A stretch of DNA of 64,000 nucleotides from Dactylorhiza incarnata (Eukaryota; Streptophyta; Magnoliopsida; Asparagales; Orchidaceae). The stretch covers positions 124,001 through 188,000 of the forward strand of contig JAWHQI010000710.1 of NCBI GenBank assembly GCA_033032865.1, read 5' to 3'. Position numbers and translations under genes: made by a program. Positions 1-9,649 of this stretch are shown piece after piece (the stretch's first letter is position 1; each line of letters starts with the position of its first letter). The notes beneath the pieces were generated by a model. It saw only the letters and a list, made by a program, of their open reading frames with translations. It was not told the DNA's origin and made no database searches.

Positions 1-117
1 GGACGAGTGCGGAACGCATCCTCCAACAGTCTCGTCCACCAACATTCACTCGACTCCTTTTGGGGTGGGGCGAGCGGGGGCCGAATGCCTCCCCGTTCGC
101 TCCTCTTTGGGGCTGGG

Positions 118-699
118 CTAGAAGGGGCGGGGCAAGCTGGGAGGACGCCTCCCTCCTGAGCTCGCCCCCCTGAAGGGGCGGGGCGAGCTGGGATGGCGCC
201 TCCCTCCTGAGCTCTCCCCCCTGAAGGGGTGGGGCGAGCTGGGAGGGCGCCTCCCTCCTGAGCTCGCCCCCCTGAAGGGGCGGGGCGAGCTGGGAGGGCG
301 CCTCCCTCCTGAGCTCGCCCCCCTGAAGGGGCGGGGCGAGCTAGGAGGGCGCCTCCCTCCTGAGCTCGCCCCCTTGAAGGGCGGGGCAAGCTGGGAGGGC
401 GCCTCCCTCCTAAGCTCGCCCCCTTGGGGATGGGTGAGTGGGGGTATGGCACCTCCCCACTCCACCTCCACCGGTACCTCTTTCCTGGACTGTTGGCCGA
501 GAGTTACCTCATCCACCTGCTGGGGCGGGACCTCTGGACCATCTCTTCTTCTGCCTCCAACTATCATGGCAAAAGCAACCTGGAAGGTCTGTGAGACCTC
601 TTGCTTGAAATTTTCGAACATCTCCAACGTCACCCCAGCCACCGGTGGCTGCGAGTGTCCTGGGTCGGATCTTCCTCCACCTCCGTCCATGGAACTCAT
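118..699 (-). CDS. gag-like N-terminal ORF with a minisatellite-coded repeat tail
   Basis: This 193-residue frame starts with ATG at 697-699, about 50 nt downstream (minus strand) of the LTR ending at 748, where a retrotransposon gag would begin. Residues 1-90 are mixed sequence with a possible amphipathic stretch (EMFENFKQEVSQTF). From about residue 100 the protein is a 17-residue repeat rich in Gly, Ser, Arg and Pro (PFRGASSGGRRPPSSPR type), encoded by the 51-bp tandem array. No capsid motif, zinc knuckle or protease is visible before the stop at 118-120, so function is unassigned. The gag reading rests on position after an LTR. It may be a truncated gag disrupted by the array, or a non-autonomous element's leader. 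Confidence 0.35.
   Translation of the reverse strand: MSSMDGGGGRSDPGHSQPPVAGVTLEMFENFKQEVSQTFQVAFAMIVGGRRRDGPEVPPQQVDEVTLGQQSRKEVPVEVEWGGAIPPLTHPQGGELRREAPSQLAPPFKGASSGGRRPPSSPRPFRGASSGGRRPPSSPRPFRGASSGGRRPPSSPHPFRGESSGGRRHPSSPRPFRGASSGGRRPPSLPRPF
120..425. repeat. 51-bp GC-rich tandem repeat, about six copies
   Basis: Units recur every 51 bp (for example at about 172, 223 and 274). Each unit is a near-perfect hairpin: GGGGCGAGCT pairs with AGCTCGCCCC, and between them GGGAGGGCGC faces CCTCCC. Because 51 is divisible by three, the array stays open on the minus strand and adds 17 residues per unit to the ORF at 118-699. Confidence 0.85.
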
Positions 700-1234
700 C
701 TTGAGAGTTTCTTGAATCGATCACACTCCACGCTCACCGCACCATAATGTTGAAACCGATTTCTCGGTCTCTGTGGAGTTCGGGGCCCCCAATAAGTTGA
801 GGGGTGGCCAACTCTTACTCCTCCCAAGGGAGAGCTCTAGGTTGAAGGTGTTGGAACTAAGTACTGGACCAAGGGCTTAGTGGAGGTCCCGCCACATACC
901 CGGAAGCCCCTTAGGGACTTCCCCTCCCAAGCCACTACAAAGCTTGGGCACCACTGGAGGCTCTCCTCACCTCCTAGAGAGATTTGGGGTGGGAAAGAGA
1001 GAGAGAGAGAGAGAGCTAGCCTAGAATCCCCTTCCAAATGGTGCCCCCTTGGTCCTATTTATAGGATTTAGGATTTGGGTTGCAAATAACCAAACTCTGG
1101 CCCATGAGATTACCAAAATACCCTCGGATTTGGCTGCGGATAGCCAAATCACGCTGCACTGAGGCGCTAAACGCAGACCGACCCCTCCCCCCGGAACTGG
1201 GCGAGAGGGGGTACCTCGCGGGGCTCGGCGAGCC

Positions 1235-1570
1235 CATTAACCGGGTGGGGCGAGACCCGGGGGTCGGCCCCCTGCTGGTCTCGCCCCTCTGCTGGGGCTG
1301 GGCGAGACCCAGCTAGGGGCGGCCCCCTGCTGGTCTCACCCCCCTGCTGGGGCTGGGCGAGACCCAGCTAGGGGCGACCCCCCTGCTGGTCTCGCCCCTC
1401 TGCTGGGGATGGGCGATACCCAGCTAGGGGCGGCCCCCCTGCTGGTCTCACCCCTCTGCTGGGGCTGGGCGATACCCAGCTAAGGGCGGCCCCCCTGCTG
1501 GTCTCGCCCCTCTGCTGGGGCTGGGCGAGACCAAGCTAGGGGAGACCCCCTGCTAGTCTCGCCCCCCTGC
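1235..1570. repeat. 55-56-bp tandem repeat in the LTR
   Basis: The motif GCTGGGGCTGGGCGAGACC recurs at 1291, 1346, 1402, 1458 and 1514, a 55-56 bp period. Each unit pairs a GGGCGAG strand with a CTCGCCC strand, the same inverted motif seen in the gag array at 120-425. Confidence 0.8.
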
Positions 1571-1912
1571 TGCTGGGGGCGCGGGGGCGAGAGGAGCTCG
1601 CCCCCCTTGCCTTGGGGCGGGGCGAGAGGAGCTTGCCCCCCCCCCCCCGGTCTCGCCCCCCTGCTGCTGGGGGCGCGGGGGGCGCGGGAGGCGAGAGGAG
1701 CTCGTCCCCCAGGAGGGGATGGGGGAGAGAGGAGCTCTCCCCCCTTGCCTTGGGGCGGGGCGAGAGGAGCTTGCCCTCCCTGGGCTCTCGCCCCCTTGCT
1801 GCTGGGGGCGCGGGGGGCGAGTGGAGCTCGCCCCCCTGGAGGGGATGGGGGCGAGAGGAGCTTGCCCCCGTGGAGGGGATGGGGGCGAGAGGAGCTCGCC
1901 CCCCTTGCAATG
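1571..1912. repeat. second GC-rich repeat block in the LTR
   Basis: Degenerate repeats of GGGGCGAGAGGAGCTCGCCCC type with C runs, including about 14 C near 1636-1649. Period is irregular. Several Pro/Arg-rich open frames on both strands here come from the repeat and are not annotated. Confidence 0.7.
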
Positions 1913-1936
1913 GTCTTGATCTAGATTGGCTAGCGC

Positions 1937-2063
1937 CCGGCGGTATTGCTACCGCCGGCGTTAGTGACTCGACTCGGCATACTTGTGAGAAGACCGAGCA
2001 GTCTCAGCGGTGCCGTCGAGACGGCTGAGGAGGGCTAGCGCCCGGCGGTAGTGCTACCGCCGG
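1937..2063. repeat. two copies of a 9-bp-arm hairpin, 105 bp apart
   Basis: CCGGCGGTA at 1937-1945 faces TACCGCCGG at 1950-1958, with a 4-nt loop. The same arms recur at 2042-2050 and 2055-2063. Both sit in the first 165 bp of U3, just inside the TGTTAACC end of the minus-strand LTR, where regulatory or packaging structures could lie. No function is demonstrated. Confidence 0.7.
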
Positions 2064-2283
2064 CTCTAGCAGCCGTGTCCGAGCCGGCCATGGTTAACAA
2101 GGGATGATTGATTTACCTCCACCCTATTCTTGTCCTCAGCCACGGTAGGAAAACAAGTCTTAAAGACCTCTTGGGTCCCGGGGGTTTGCTCGGCGAATTC
2201 AGGGTTGTACAAAAGAGATTAGCAAGTTGAGAGGTCTGTCAATAATCTAGGATGGGACCATAAGTAATAAAAACAAGATCATT

Positions 2284-3051
2284 GTGAATCTTGAGAAGAA
2301 GCTCCTCAATGAGAGAATGCTAGTGGCTAAGTTTTCTAATCCACAGACTGTATTGCAAATAATTGACAACTTTTCAACCCAGCATAGGAGTGGCTTAGGC
2401 TATAACAAGGAGGCTGAGGCTGAGAAAGGAAATGGTGGAAAAAAGATAGTACAACAGACCATCATAAAAAAGGTGGTCCTTTCATCCAACAATTATGACC
2501 ATGACATCAAATATTGTCACTTGAAAAATTGATGTTCTTCCAGTGGGGCCAACAATGCTCCTCACTAGAAAGGAAGGAAAGACCTTGTGTGTAGTTTACA
2601 TAATGCTCCACATGAAGAAATACAAATGACACATCCTGGGTCATTTGTATTTGGTCCAACAGCACCAACACCAGTAGCTAAAGGCAAGGGAAAGGCCACT
2701 CTATAAATGCTTGACCCCAAGAAGAATCCTATGGTTGTGCAGTCCATTCCACATCATGCATACAACCTCAATATCCTTTAGTGGAATGCAAATAATGTCA
2801 ATGTCTTCTCTCCTGAACATGAGCTTGCACATCAAACACCCAAAGCTGTTCAAAAAAGATGGTATAATTGGTATGAGTGTTGGTGTTGTGGAAAGGTGGG
2901 TCACTTTGCCTTGGACTGTTGGTATAATCCTACTATGCCAAGACTAAGAGAGCCATTTCAGTTAGTGCATTTTTTAAGTAGAAATTCTATTGCAACAGCT
3001 AACAAGAACTAAGGTCCCTAAGTTGGTTGTGTTCCTAAGCTAAATTAGTTC
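2284..3051 (+). pseudogene. decayed copia gag with CCHC zinc knuckle
   Basis: An open stretch at 2284-2532 (starting NLEKKLLNERMLVAKFS in a mid-gag style) is followed, in another frame, by a clear retroviral zinc knuckle at 2878-2919: CWCCGKVGHFALDC, spacing C-x2-C-x4-H-x4-C. After the knuckle the translation resembles the tail found before protease in Sirevirus-type copia gag (an NKxGPKxVWVPK-like run, here with stops). No protease or RT follows, because Tat copy A begins at 3052. It is a fragment that served as an insertion target. The 2100-2283 part shows nothing recognisable. Confidence 0.6.
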
Positions 3052-3372
3052 TGTTCAATCTGAAATCGCGCCTCCGCGATCGACGCTAGAGAAGCAAAGG
3101 AAAAGTGGAGGTCGCGAGCTGTCGGTTACTATTGATTAGGAGAAATGACACCGCTGGCAGCGGTCGAGACCGTACATCGCCCGTCACGGCGAATGCCACT
3201 CCTGTGGCGGGCTTTCCCTTGATTTAAGTAAAGTGATTACAGCAGGTTACAGGGCGAGGAAAAGAGAAGTCGTCTGGTTAGACAAACCGCAAGACAGTGA
3301 ACTCGAGACAGCAGCTCTAACAGGCGAGCTCCAGGAACCAAATGTGCGTATCTTGGGAACATCGCTGCCCCC

Positions 3373-3380
3373 TATTTATA
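3373..3380 (-). promoter_or_regulatory. TATA box of the Tat LTR, sense to gag-pol
   Basis: TATAAATA followed by GGGGG on the minus strand. It is conserved at 32514-32521 in copy B. Its position within the LTR suits the normal retrotransposon promoter. Confidence 0.55.
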
Positions 3381-3868
3381 GGCTCGGGGGCCTGCCCAAA
3401 CGGGCAGGGATAAAATAACCGCCTTCCCGGATACAGGAGAATCGGGCAGGGGGTGACGGGATATAGAAGGAAAAAAGACAGAAGCCATGCGGCTTGGCGG
3501 CTTGGCGGCTTGAGCTTCCGATCTGCATTGGACAGAGTTGAAATGTGCTGCGATTAAGGCAAGGAAGCAACTCAGGTGGCCTCTTACCTGAGACCGCAGC
3601 TTGCCTTCTGGACTTTGATCCTTGGCAGTCTTCAATCCTTGGAGGCGGTCTGGATACTATCAGACCGCTCAACTTGTTCAAGCTGGGCCGAGAAACCCAT
3701 GTGTTCTAAAGCTGGGCGGCTAGACACATCAAACCGCACGGTTTGAGAGAGATGATTTTTAGGTAATGGTCTTCTGGGTAAACATAATCCCCGCATATTT
3801 TCAAATCTCGTGGAAATTTCGAAAATATTAGTTCTAGTCGGAGACCGCGCCCGGTTTGTTCTGGAGTC

Positions 3869-3877
3869 TATAAGAAG
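3869..3877 (+). promoter_or_regulatory. TATA-like box facing the antisense genes
   Basis: TATAAGAAG lies 108 nt upstream of the aORF1 ATG at 3977 and is conserved at 33002-33010 in copy B, 108 nt before ATG 33110. It sits near the LTR end next to the antisense genes, so the LTR appears to hold promoters in both directions. Confidence 0.45.
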
Positions 3878-3976
3878 CTCTGAAAGCTCGCCACTCCGCA
3901 CAATTCTTCTGAAATCACGGGGTGCTACTTGCCACTTGCGGTCAGGCTTTTTCAGGCTGCTAGCCCCTTAACTCGA

Positions 3977-5807
3977 ATGGATCTAATGTCAAGGATTGCA
4001 GTCTGTGAGGAGAAGGGAAGTGACCGCAAAGAGGAAGATGACCGGAAGAAAAAGAAGAAGAGTCGGCGACCTGATAAGCCCGGGCGGACTGTCTCAGAGA
4101 TCATTCACCTCAAAGTCGCAAAGGAGGAATCCGCCACTCCTGAAAAGAATGCCGCCGAGTTGAAGACCACTGAGGAGAAAGTCGCAGAAAAGAAGGCAGC
4201 TGAGCCCGACGCGGGTTGTTCTGATCCCCTAATCAACCCACCTGCTTTTTCGAAAGCCGCCAGCGACAAACCCTTCAATGTGGAATTTTCCCCGTCTGGG
4301 GGGTTCTCCACTTGCAGGTATACGATGGAGAGGAGGGGGTAGTTAATTCGCCTAAGCCAGGCGAATAGACCTCCTCTGTAGTGGTAATTATAGAAGACAA
4401 TTCCAGCTCACCTCAACAAGTCGATCCGGCTTCTACGAAGAAGAGGAAAAGGGCCGAATCGGCGGTTGAAAGAATTATGAGGAAAACGGGGCAGCTGAAA
4501 GCCAAGAACCAGGCGAATTCTAAGAAAACGACCGTGGCCGACCACCAGATTAAACCGCGCGAAAAGGAAGTCTCTGAGGGGGGGATTACTCCTTCGAATA
4601 AGCCGGATGGCTTGGCTCCTGACTCTACGTACAACATCACAGTCAGTGATATCCTGAAGGACATGGATACCTTAGAGAAGCAGGACAAGCTACTCGAAAC
4701 CCCCGCGGTTACCAACCAAGCCAGCCGTCCTGGTGAAGATGTGATCATTCCTGATGAGGTTGCGTCGAAGAAGACCGCCTTCGAGGAAAGCGGAATGAAG
4801 CAGATGAAAATAAAGGCTGATAAGCTGAGGCAGTCTCTGGACAAACCGCAGCCGTCGAACCCCTTGGCCAACGGTACACATGATGATGATCACCATCCTG
4901 TCCGCTTCTTTAGACTGCGACCTCAGAAGAACGTCTTGATGCAGAACCTGCTTCTGGGTTATTTTCCACCCGTGATTCAATCTTCTTCCATCAAGAGAAG
5001 GCAGAATGAGCGGTTTTGAGAACGTCGAAGAATGGACCCTGAGCAGTCGCAATGGCCTGTGCATTCAGGCATTTAATCTTGTAATATTTTGTGTTTTGTT
5101 ATTCGCTTTCGACTGTGTTAGTCGCGTCTTTATTTGCAGATAACTCGGATGAAGTTATGAAAGTGGAAGACTTGACGACCAGTCTCCCTCCGCTTTTCCC
5201 TCCAGCGCCAAGCTTTGCACTGAACTTGAACTCCCGTCAGAAAGAGCTAGCCGACTTTAAAAGCCTTCTTGACACCCTGAAAGAGAGGGTGAAGGAGATC
5301 GAATACCTGGAGGAGGCCGCTCAGACGGCACTGGAGGCTGAGAAGAAGGCATGGCTAGAGAAGGAGAAGATGTTGCAGGAGCAGAATGCTGCCCTGACTC
5401 CTCGGCTTGAAAGAGGGAGAAAAGAAATCCGGAAACTCAAGGAGGACTGCAAATACTACAGGGAGAAGTATCTGCATCTGACAAGGGACATTGGCGGGAG
5501 CCGGCGACCTTCTAATATGACCGATGATGGATGACGCGGGTCAAACCGCCAGGCTTCTGGGGAGACCTCAGCTCCCCCAGCGGTCAGGATGGCCGACCCC
5601 GTTGCTAATACTGGTGAGACCGATGTAGCCTTGCCTGCTCGCATGATTCGGGTCACACGAGTAGAGCAAGATGCCGCACAGCTTCACAGTACTATCAACA
5701 ACCTCCATCATAGCCTCAGTCAGATGTATGGTACTATCCTTCAAGTCGGTGATCTAGTCGCACGACTTCACCGGGAAGATGCTCCTCCAGACCACCGTCA
5801 GCTATGA
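3977..5807 (+). pseudogene. aORF1 of Tat copy A: basic, coiled-coil antisense protein (broken)
   Basis: The ATG at 3977 is chosen because copy B starts at the same place. The N-terminal part is basic with a likely nuclear-localisation run (KKKKKSRR). The second block (4381-5019) has another basic stretch (TKKRKRAE). The third (about 5142-5526) is a strong coiled coil (DFKSLLDTLKERVKE onward, heptad-rich to about 5500). The last block (5589-5807) is helical and ends HRQL. Links between blocks could be short introns: GCAG/GTATAC at 4317 to CTGTAG at 4381 (phase does not fit), and TTCAG to TTTGCAG ending at about 5141 (phase fits, GC donor). Lesions: a deletion near 5016 and CGA to TGA at 5532-5534. 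No enzymatic motif. Similar ORFs occur in Tat elements, but the role is unknown. Confidence 0.55.
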
Positions 5808-6479
5808 ACTTGTTTTTTAAGAACAATGTCTGTAATAATATTCTTTTATTCGGTCCTTTGGACAACTTAGACATTGACTGATTGTTTTAATGTCATTTGA
5901 TATTTGTGATATTCGAATTGTTCTGTAGATCGTGCGGCTTGATCTACGAATTCATGATTACTCCCTTGGAGTGTTAAGAACGTTTGGATATTTACAAGCC
6001 GTGCGACTTGTTGTTATTTGATTATGGTTTCTACCTTTGAGCACTTAGAATATTTTTCGATGCCCTTGAACTGATCTTTAAGGCGTGCGGCTTAAATTGT
6101 TGTTTGTGGTTCGGTACTTTTAGAATAATATGATTTTTGCAGGTTGCTGACACCGCGATCTGGTCGCATGGTTTTAGCAAATTTGTTTTCTGCTGTGTTT
6201 GTTCTACTAACAGAAGGCCGCACGACTAAGTGAGCTCAGTCGCGACTTGACTCGGCTATATGCAAACCATTGATTTATGTTGTGTGATACTTGGAATATT
6301 TATGATATCTGCACGTCGTACGACTTATGTATATAGTTCGTGGCTTTCTTCTGTAAAACTAACCATGTAGGTTGCTGACCACGTGGCTAGAGTATATGGT
6401 TGCAGTACGGTTTTACTATATGCAGATCATTGGCTCTATAAGTAGTAGCCATTCCGGAGATTCATTCTTCGATTTCCAA
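5808..6479 (+). promoter_or_regulatory. aORF1-aORF2 intergenic region with TATA box
   Basis: AT-rich sequence without an open frame, holding scattered Tat-type motifs (GTGCGGCTT, GCACGACT). A TATAAG box at 6437-6442 lies 43 nt before the aORF2 ATG at 6480, which suggests separate transcription of aORF2. Copy B lacks this whole region through a 990-bp deletion. Confidence 0.4.
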
Positions 6480-6897
6480 ATGGCGCGGGCTAAGTCCAAG
6501 TCGAAGCGGTCTGACAAAGTTCAAGCCGTCCGGACTAACACGGCTTCTGCCTTCCACTCTGCTGATCATAAAGAATGCCACTTAACTCAGTCCGAGTTAG
6601 TGATGAGTCCCAGTTATATACTCTTTTTCGGACTCATTTGGGCTTGTTTTCATGCATTTGAACTTCATTTGTTGTTCATTATTGCTTATATTTCACTTGA
6701 ACATATTTCCTTGCTAAGTACTTTGTTGTGGCCCATTGTGGTGCGCAATTACGCGCTATGTTTGTTGGGGGTAAGCACATGGTGCTCCCCGACACTTTTT
6801 CTTTTTGGTGATTGAGCTGGAGGGGTATTCCCAGCTGAGTCGTTGTTTATGCAAGTGGATGGATCATCCAATTTTACCCATTTTTCATTACTGCATA

Positions 6898-7205
6898 TAT
6901 CGCACGGTCGTGCGTTTTCCTTGACGCACGGATGGCTGCGGTCGTGCGCCTTCATCTGGGGTTGAAAATGATGTTCTGTCATTGATCATGCATATTTACG
7001 CACGGGCAGTTGCCCGTGCACGAAGGAATCGCATGATCGGCCTCTTTAGAATTGTTTTGGCCATCTGGATTTGTCCGTGCATTTTTACGGACGGGCGGCT
7101 TTGGCCGTGCGTGAGTAAGACTCACGGGCATTCTGGGTCATCTTCCCGACCTCCCATCTTAATTAATTTCAAATGATGCATGCACGGTCGTGCGTTCGAC
7201 CGTGT
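6898..7205. repeat. cluster of GCACGGTCGTGC-type palindromes in U3
   Basis: CGCACGGTCGTGCG at about 6901 and GCACGGTCGTGCG at about 7182, plus arms such as CGCACGGGCAGTTGCCCGTGC near 6997 and GGACGGGCGGCTTTGGCCGT near 7089. Equivalent clusters occur in the 3' LTR (about 11790-12085) and in the solo LTR at 34655-36169 (about 35560-35880). Position just upstream of the TATA box suggests factor binding or cruciform structure. Confidence 0.75.
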
Positions 7206-7229
7206 GTGACCAAATTTCTGATTGGTCTC

Positions 7230-7237
7230 TATAAAAG
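7230..7237 (+). promoter_or_regulatory. TATA box of the non-autonomous element
   Basis: TATAAAAG followed by CGCAG. The same box occurs at 12101-12108 in the 3' LTR. Confidence 0.6.
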
Positions 7238-8374
7238 CGCAGATTTCCGCCCTAATCTGGATTGATCTTCTTCCCCGCGCCCAAGAGCTCTAGTTTCGCA
7301 CTTTTTTGCCGCTCCATCGCCGCCCACCTTAAGGAGGAGCTCCGACCACCATTTCCTTGCAAATCTATAGCCGGAGCATCCTCTCGACCATCTCCATCAT
7401 CTAAGTACTTCAAGGAGAGGATTACACCGTCATCTTCATCGCCAAGCAAAGAGTTCTTCGTTTCGTACGTGACTGGATTGTAGTTTATCGGAGAAGACGG
7501 GTCCATTGGGAGGAAGTGACAGCCCTCTTCTACCCTGGACGATAGTTGGGACCGAGCTAAGATGCTGATTGACAACCCGACGATTCCTACCGTAAATCTA
7601 CAACAAGCCTCCGGATTCTGTTGTATCTCTTGCCTTTTTCTCTTATTTGTGTAGATGTACATGAACGTAATCTTCATTATTTGATGATGTGCATTATAAA
7701 CCTTGCTTTGTAATGTTTATTTCTTTTTTATGAAATTATCTTGTTTATTTGTGAATTTGAGGTGCGCCACCAAATCCACTCCACCCTCCACCTCATTCCG
7801 CTAGCCTTCTCATCCATTCCGTGTGCCTACTCTTCCATCTGCCAAGCTAAGCGGTGCTAACGGCCCGTGTAATACACCACGATTCCGCCGGTGCGAATCA
7901 TTCCATCTGCAAGCCTACTCTTCCATCCGCGCAGCGAAGCGGTGCATAGCGGCCCGTGTAATCCATCCGCCTAGCCAAGAGGTGCTAACGACCCTCAAAC
8001 CTTTCCGCATTTACACTCACCTCATCCGCTAGCCTACTCGTCCATCCTCCTTGCGAAGCACTGCATAGCGGCCTGCATAGTTTCCATTCGCCCAGCGAAG
8101 CAGCGCATAGCGGCCTGCATAGGAGTAGTTTAGTTCTTTTCTTTTCTTTTCCACAATCCAAATCACCCCTTTTCCGCAATCCATCCGACCTAAAGGACTT
8201 CGATCTCAAGTCCTTCCTCGATAGATAACTCCACCTTACTGTGTTCCTTTGAGATTCGATACTTGGGGATTCACTCCCACATTTTTTATTACTTGAAAGA
8301 TCGGTACACTGCCGTTTTGTGCCGCAGTCTTGCTACCGCCTATAGCGGTGTGCTAGATTCGCACATCAAGTTTT

Positions 8375-8392
8375 TGGCGCCGTTGCCGGGGA
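8375..8392 (+). other. primer-binding site, tRNA-Asp
   Basis: TGGCGCCGTTGCCGGGGA begins 6 nt after the LTR end. It is complementary over 18 nt to the 3' end of plant tRNA-Asp (GTC), from established tRNA sequence. Athila-type and many LARD-type plant elements use this primer. Confidence 0.85.
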
Positions 8393-8625
8393 ACACTGTC
8401 GTGTGACTTTTCTAGAGAGAAAGGGGAAAGATAGAAGCCCTTCCATCGTATATAGTCATTTTTTTCTTGTTTGTTTGTTTGATTTAAGATAATTTTTATT
8501 GTTATTATTTTATCCTCTCCTGTTTTAAAGTTTTAGGCAAGTTTACTCCAAGGAGGTTTTAATAGTTTGTGTAAATTTCCTTGCAAGGATTTTTAGTTTC
8601 GTTATATCTTCTTTAATTGTTGAAA

Positions 8626-9649
8626 ATGTCATCATGGGATATTTCTACTTGCACTTACGACAAGATGGTCTATTATATAGACCAAATGAAGGAGTTAAAT
8701 GCTAGGCAGTGTAGGAACTTTATTTGCTTGTTGTGTAGAGGAGAGGGTCATGAATTGAAGGACTGTCCTAGTCTTTTCAATCCTGACCACTTCTCCTTCA
8801 CTCATGACAACATTGTCCCTATCACTCATTCTTTACCCATGGAGGCAATCGTGCCCTCTACCCCCGAGCTTGTCTCGTGCATGGACTCCTCACTCCATGC
8901 GTATGGCTTCACTCCTAGTGATGAGGATCACTCATCTGTTGCCAACAAGGAGAGGAATGGGAGCTCCTAGATGCACCTAAGTGTGATGAGGAAAGTATTC
9001 TTTCCATCGGAGAGGCATTAGCGGATATTTTTGCGGAGGAACCAAATCTTTTTGTTCCTCCAGTTTCCTTGCAAGATTTTTCTACACAGAGTTTTTATGA
9101 TCCCGTCGAATTAATTGAGCAGGGTGATGATTCTGAGCCTGAGGCTGATCCATGGTGGGATGATGAGGATACTCTTTCTGATGAGGAGGTTTGCACTTCT
9201 TCATGGGACGAGGAGGTCCAACTCACCACTGAGGCCCTTGAGTTCACGGGCCCCCTTGCTATGATACTTATGATGATGACAGTGATCTATCCTTGGATCC
9301 TGCTGTGAGTGAGACCGGGACCACTCCCCCGATTTTTGATTATTTATGTCATTCTTCTCTTTTATTTCCTGACTCCCCTTCTTCATCTGAGCCTGTGTTG
9401 GTTGAGTCTTCACAGGTACATCAGGAGGACTTGGAGCATGATGCCCAAGTCAATGATGATCGTATCCTCATATGTGAGGAGGTTGACCCCTCCTCCATAG
9501 AGGAATCCTCATTCACTGTCTTCTCCTCCAGCCGCCCCCCTGAAGACGACACCTTGCTGGATAAGGATGTTATTGGTGAGATTTGTGAGGAGTACTCCTC
9601 CTCCACTTCTTACTTTCTGCTTCCTCTACCTGTGAAGTGCAGGTATTAA
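8626..9649 (+). pseudogene. gag-like zinc-knuckle protein of the non-autonomous element (two frameshifts)
   Basis: ATG at 8626 (MSSWDISTCTYDK). Residues around 35-48 form one CCHC knuckle, CLLCRGEGHELKDC (C-x2-C-x4-H-x4-C), the nucleic-acid-binding motif of gag nucleocapsids. The first frame stops at 8970. The reading continues in a second frame (about 8950-9250: ELLDAPKCDEE, then the acidic DPWWDDEDTLSDEE) and a third (9250-9649, ending PVKCRY), giving about 340 residues before two frameshifts. The tail is very acidic and Ser-rich. No capsid fold can be recognised by eye. It may bind element RNA and recruit it to a partner's particles, which is inference. Alternatively it is a short remnant of a larger gag. 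Confidence 0.55.

Larger units (their letters stand above)
748..2099 (-). mobile_element. LTR (5' LTR of a minus-strand element)
   Basis: On the minus strand this stretch begins TGTTAACC (2099) and ends TTTCAACA (748), the TG...CA form of an LTR. A TATAAATAGG box lies on the minus strand near 1056, leaving about 300 nt for R-U5. It is followed by the gag-like ORF. The distal U3 half is filled with GC-rich tandem arrays. The second LTR is outside the window, so the ends are inferred from the termini and gene position. Confidence 0.5.
3052..3917 (-). mobile_element. LTR of Tat copy A (element 3' LTR)
   Basis: Plus-strand ends are TGTTCAATC and GAAATCA. The copy B equivalent is 32193-33050 (858 bp against 866 bp), and the boundaries match the limits of homology: upstream of 3052 is unrelated copia DNA. 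A minus-strand TATAAATA lies at 3373-3380, dividing U3 (about 540 nt) from R-U5 (about 320 nt). Confidence 0.6.
6601..8368 (+). mobile_element. 5' LTR of the non-autonomous element
   Basis: About 1768 bp. It holds a TATA box (TATAAAAG at 7230-7237), an upstream cluster of GCACGGTCGTGC-type palindromes (about 6900-7200), and in R-U5 a degenerate repeat of GCGAAGCGGTGCATAGCGG type (about 7850-8120). An antisense 141-codon frame (7252-7677) is also open in the other LTR but has no recognisable content. Confidence 0.85.

Noticed and set aside
120..425. CRISPR-like array
   Set aside because: Units are contiguous tandem repeats with no spacers, in a plant genome, within a retrotransposon.
1536..2028. 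Several Pro/Arg/Gly-rich open frames on both strands (60-138 codons)
   Set aside because: They read through the GC-rich tandem repeats in an LTR; open in several frames at once because stops are rare at this GC content. No conserved residues.
4413..4871. 152-codon minus-strand frame with hydrophobic stretches
   Set aside because: Mirror of the aORF1 coding strand; Lys/Glu-rich sense codons give Phe/Leu/Ser-rich antisense. Not a membrane protein.
7252..7677. 141-codon minus-strand frame, also open at 12123-12548
   Set aside because: Lies inside both LTRs of one element, so its preservation follows from LTR duplication. No domain, and it spans the TATA-proximal region and leader.
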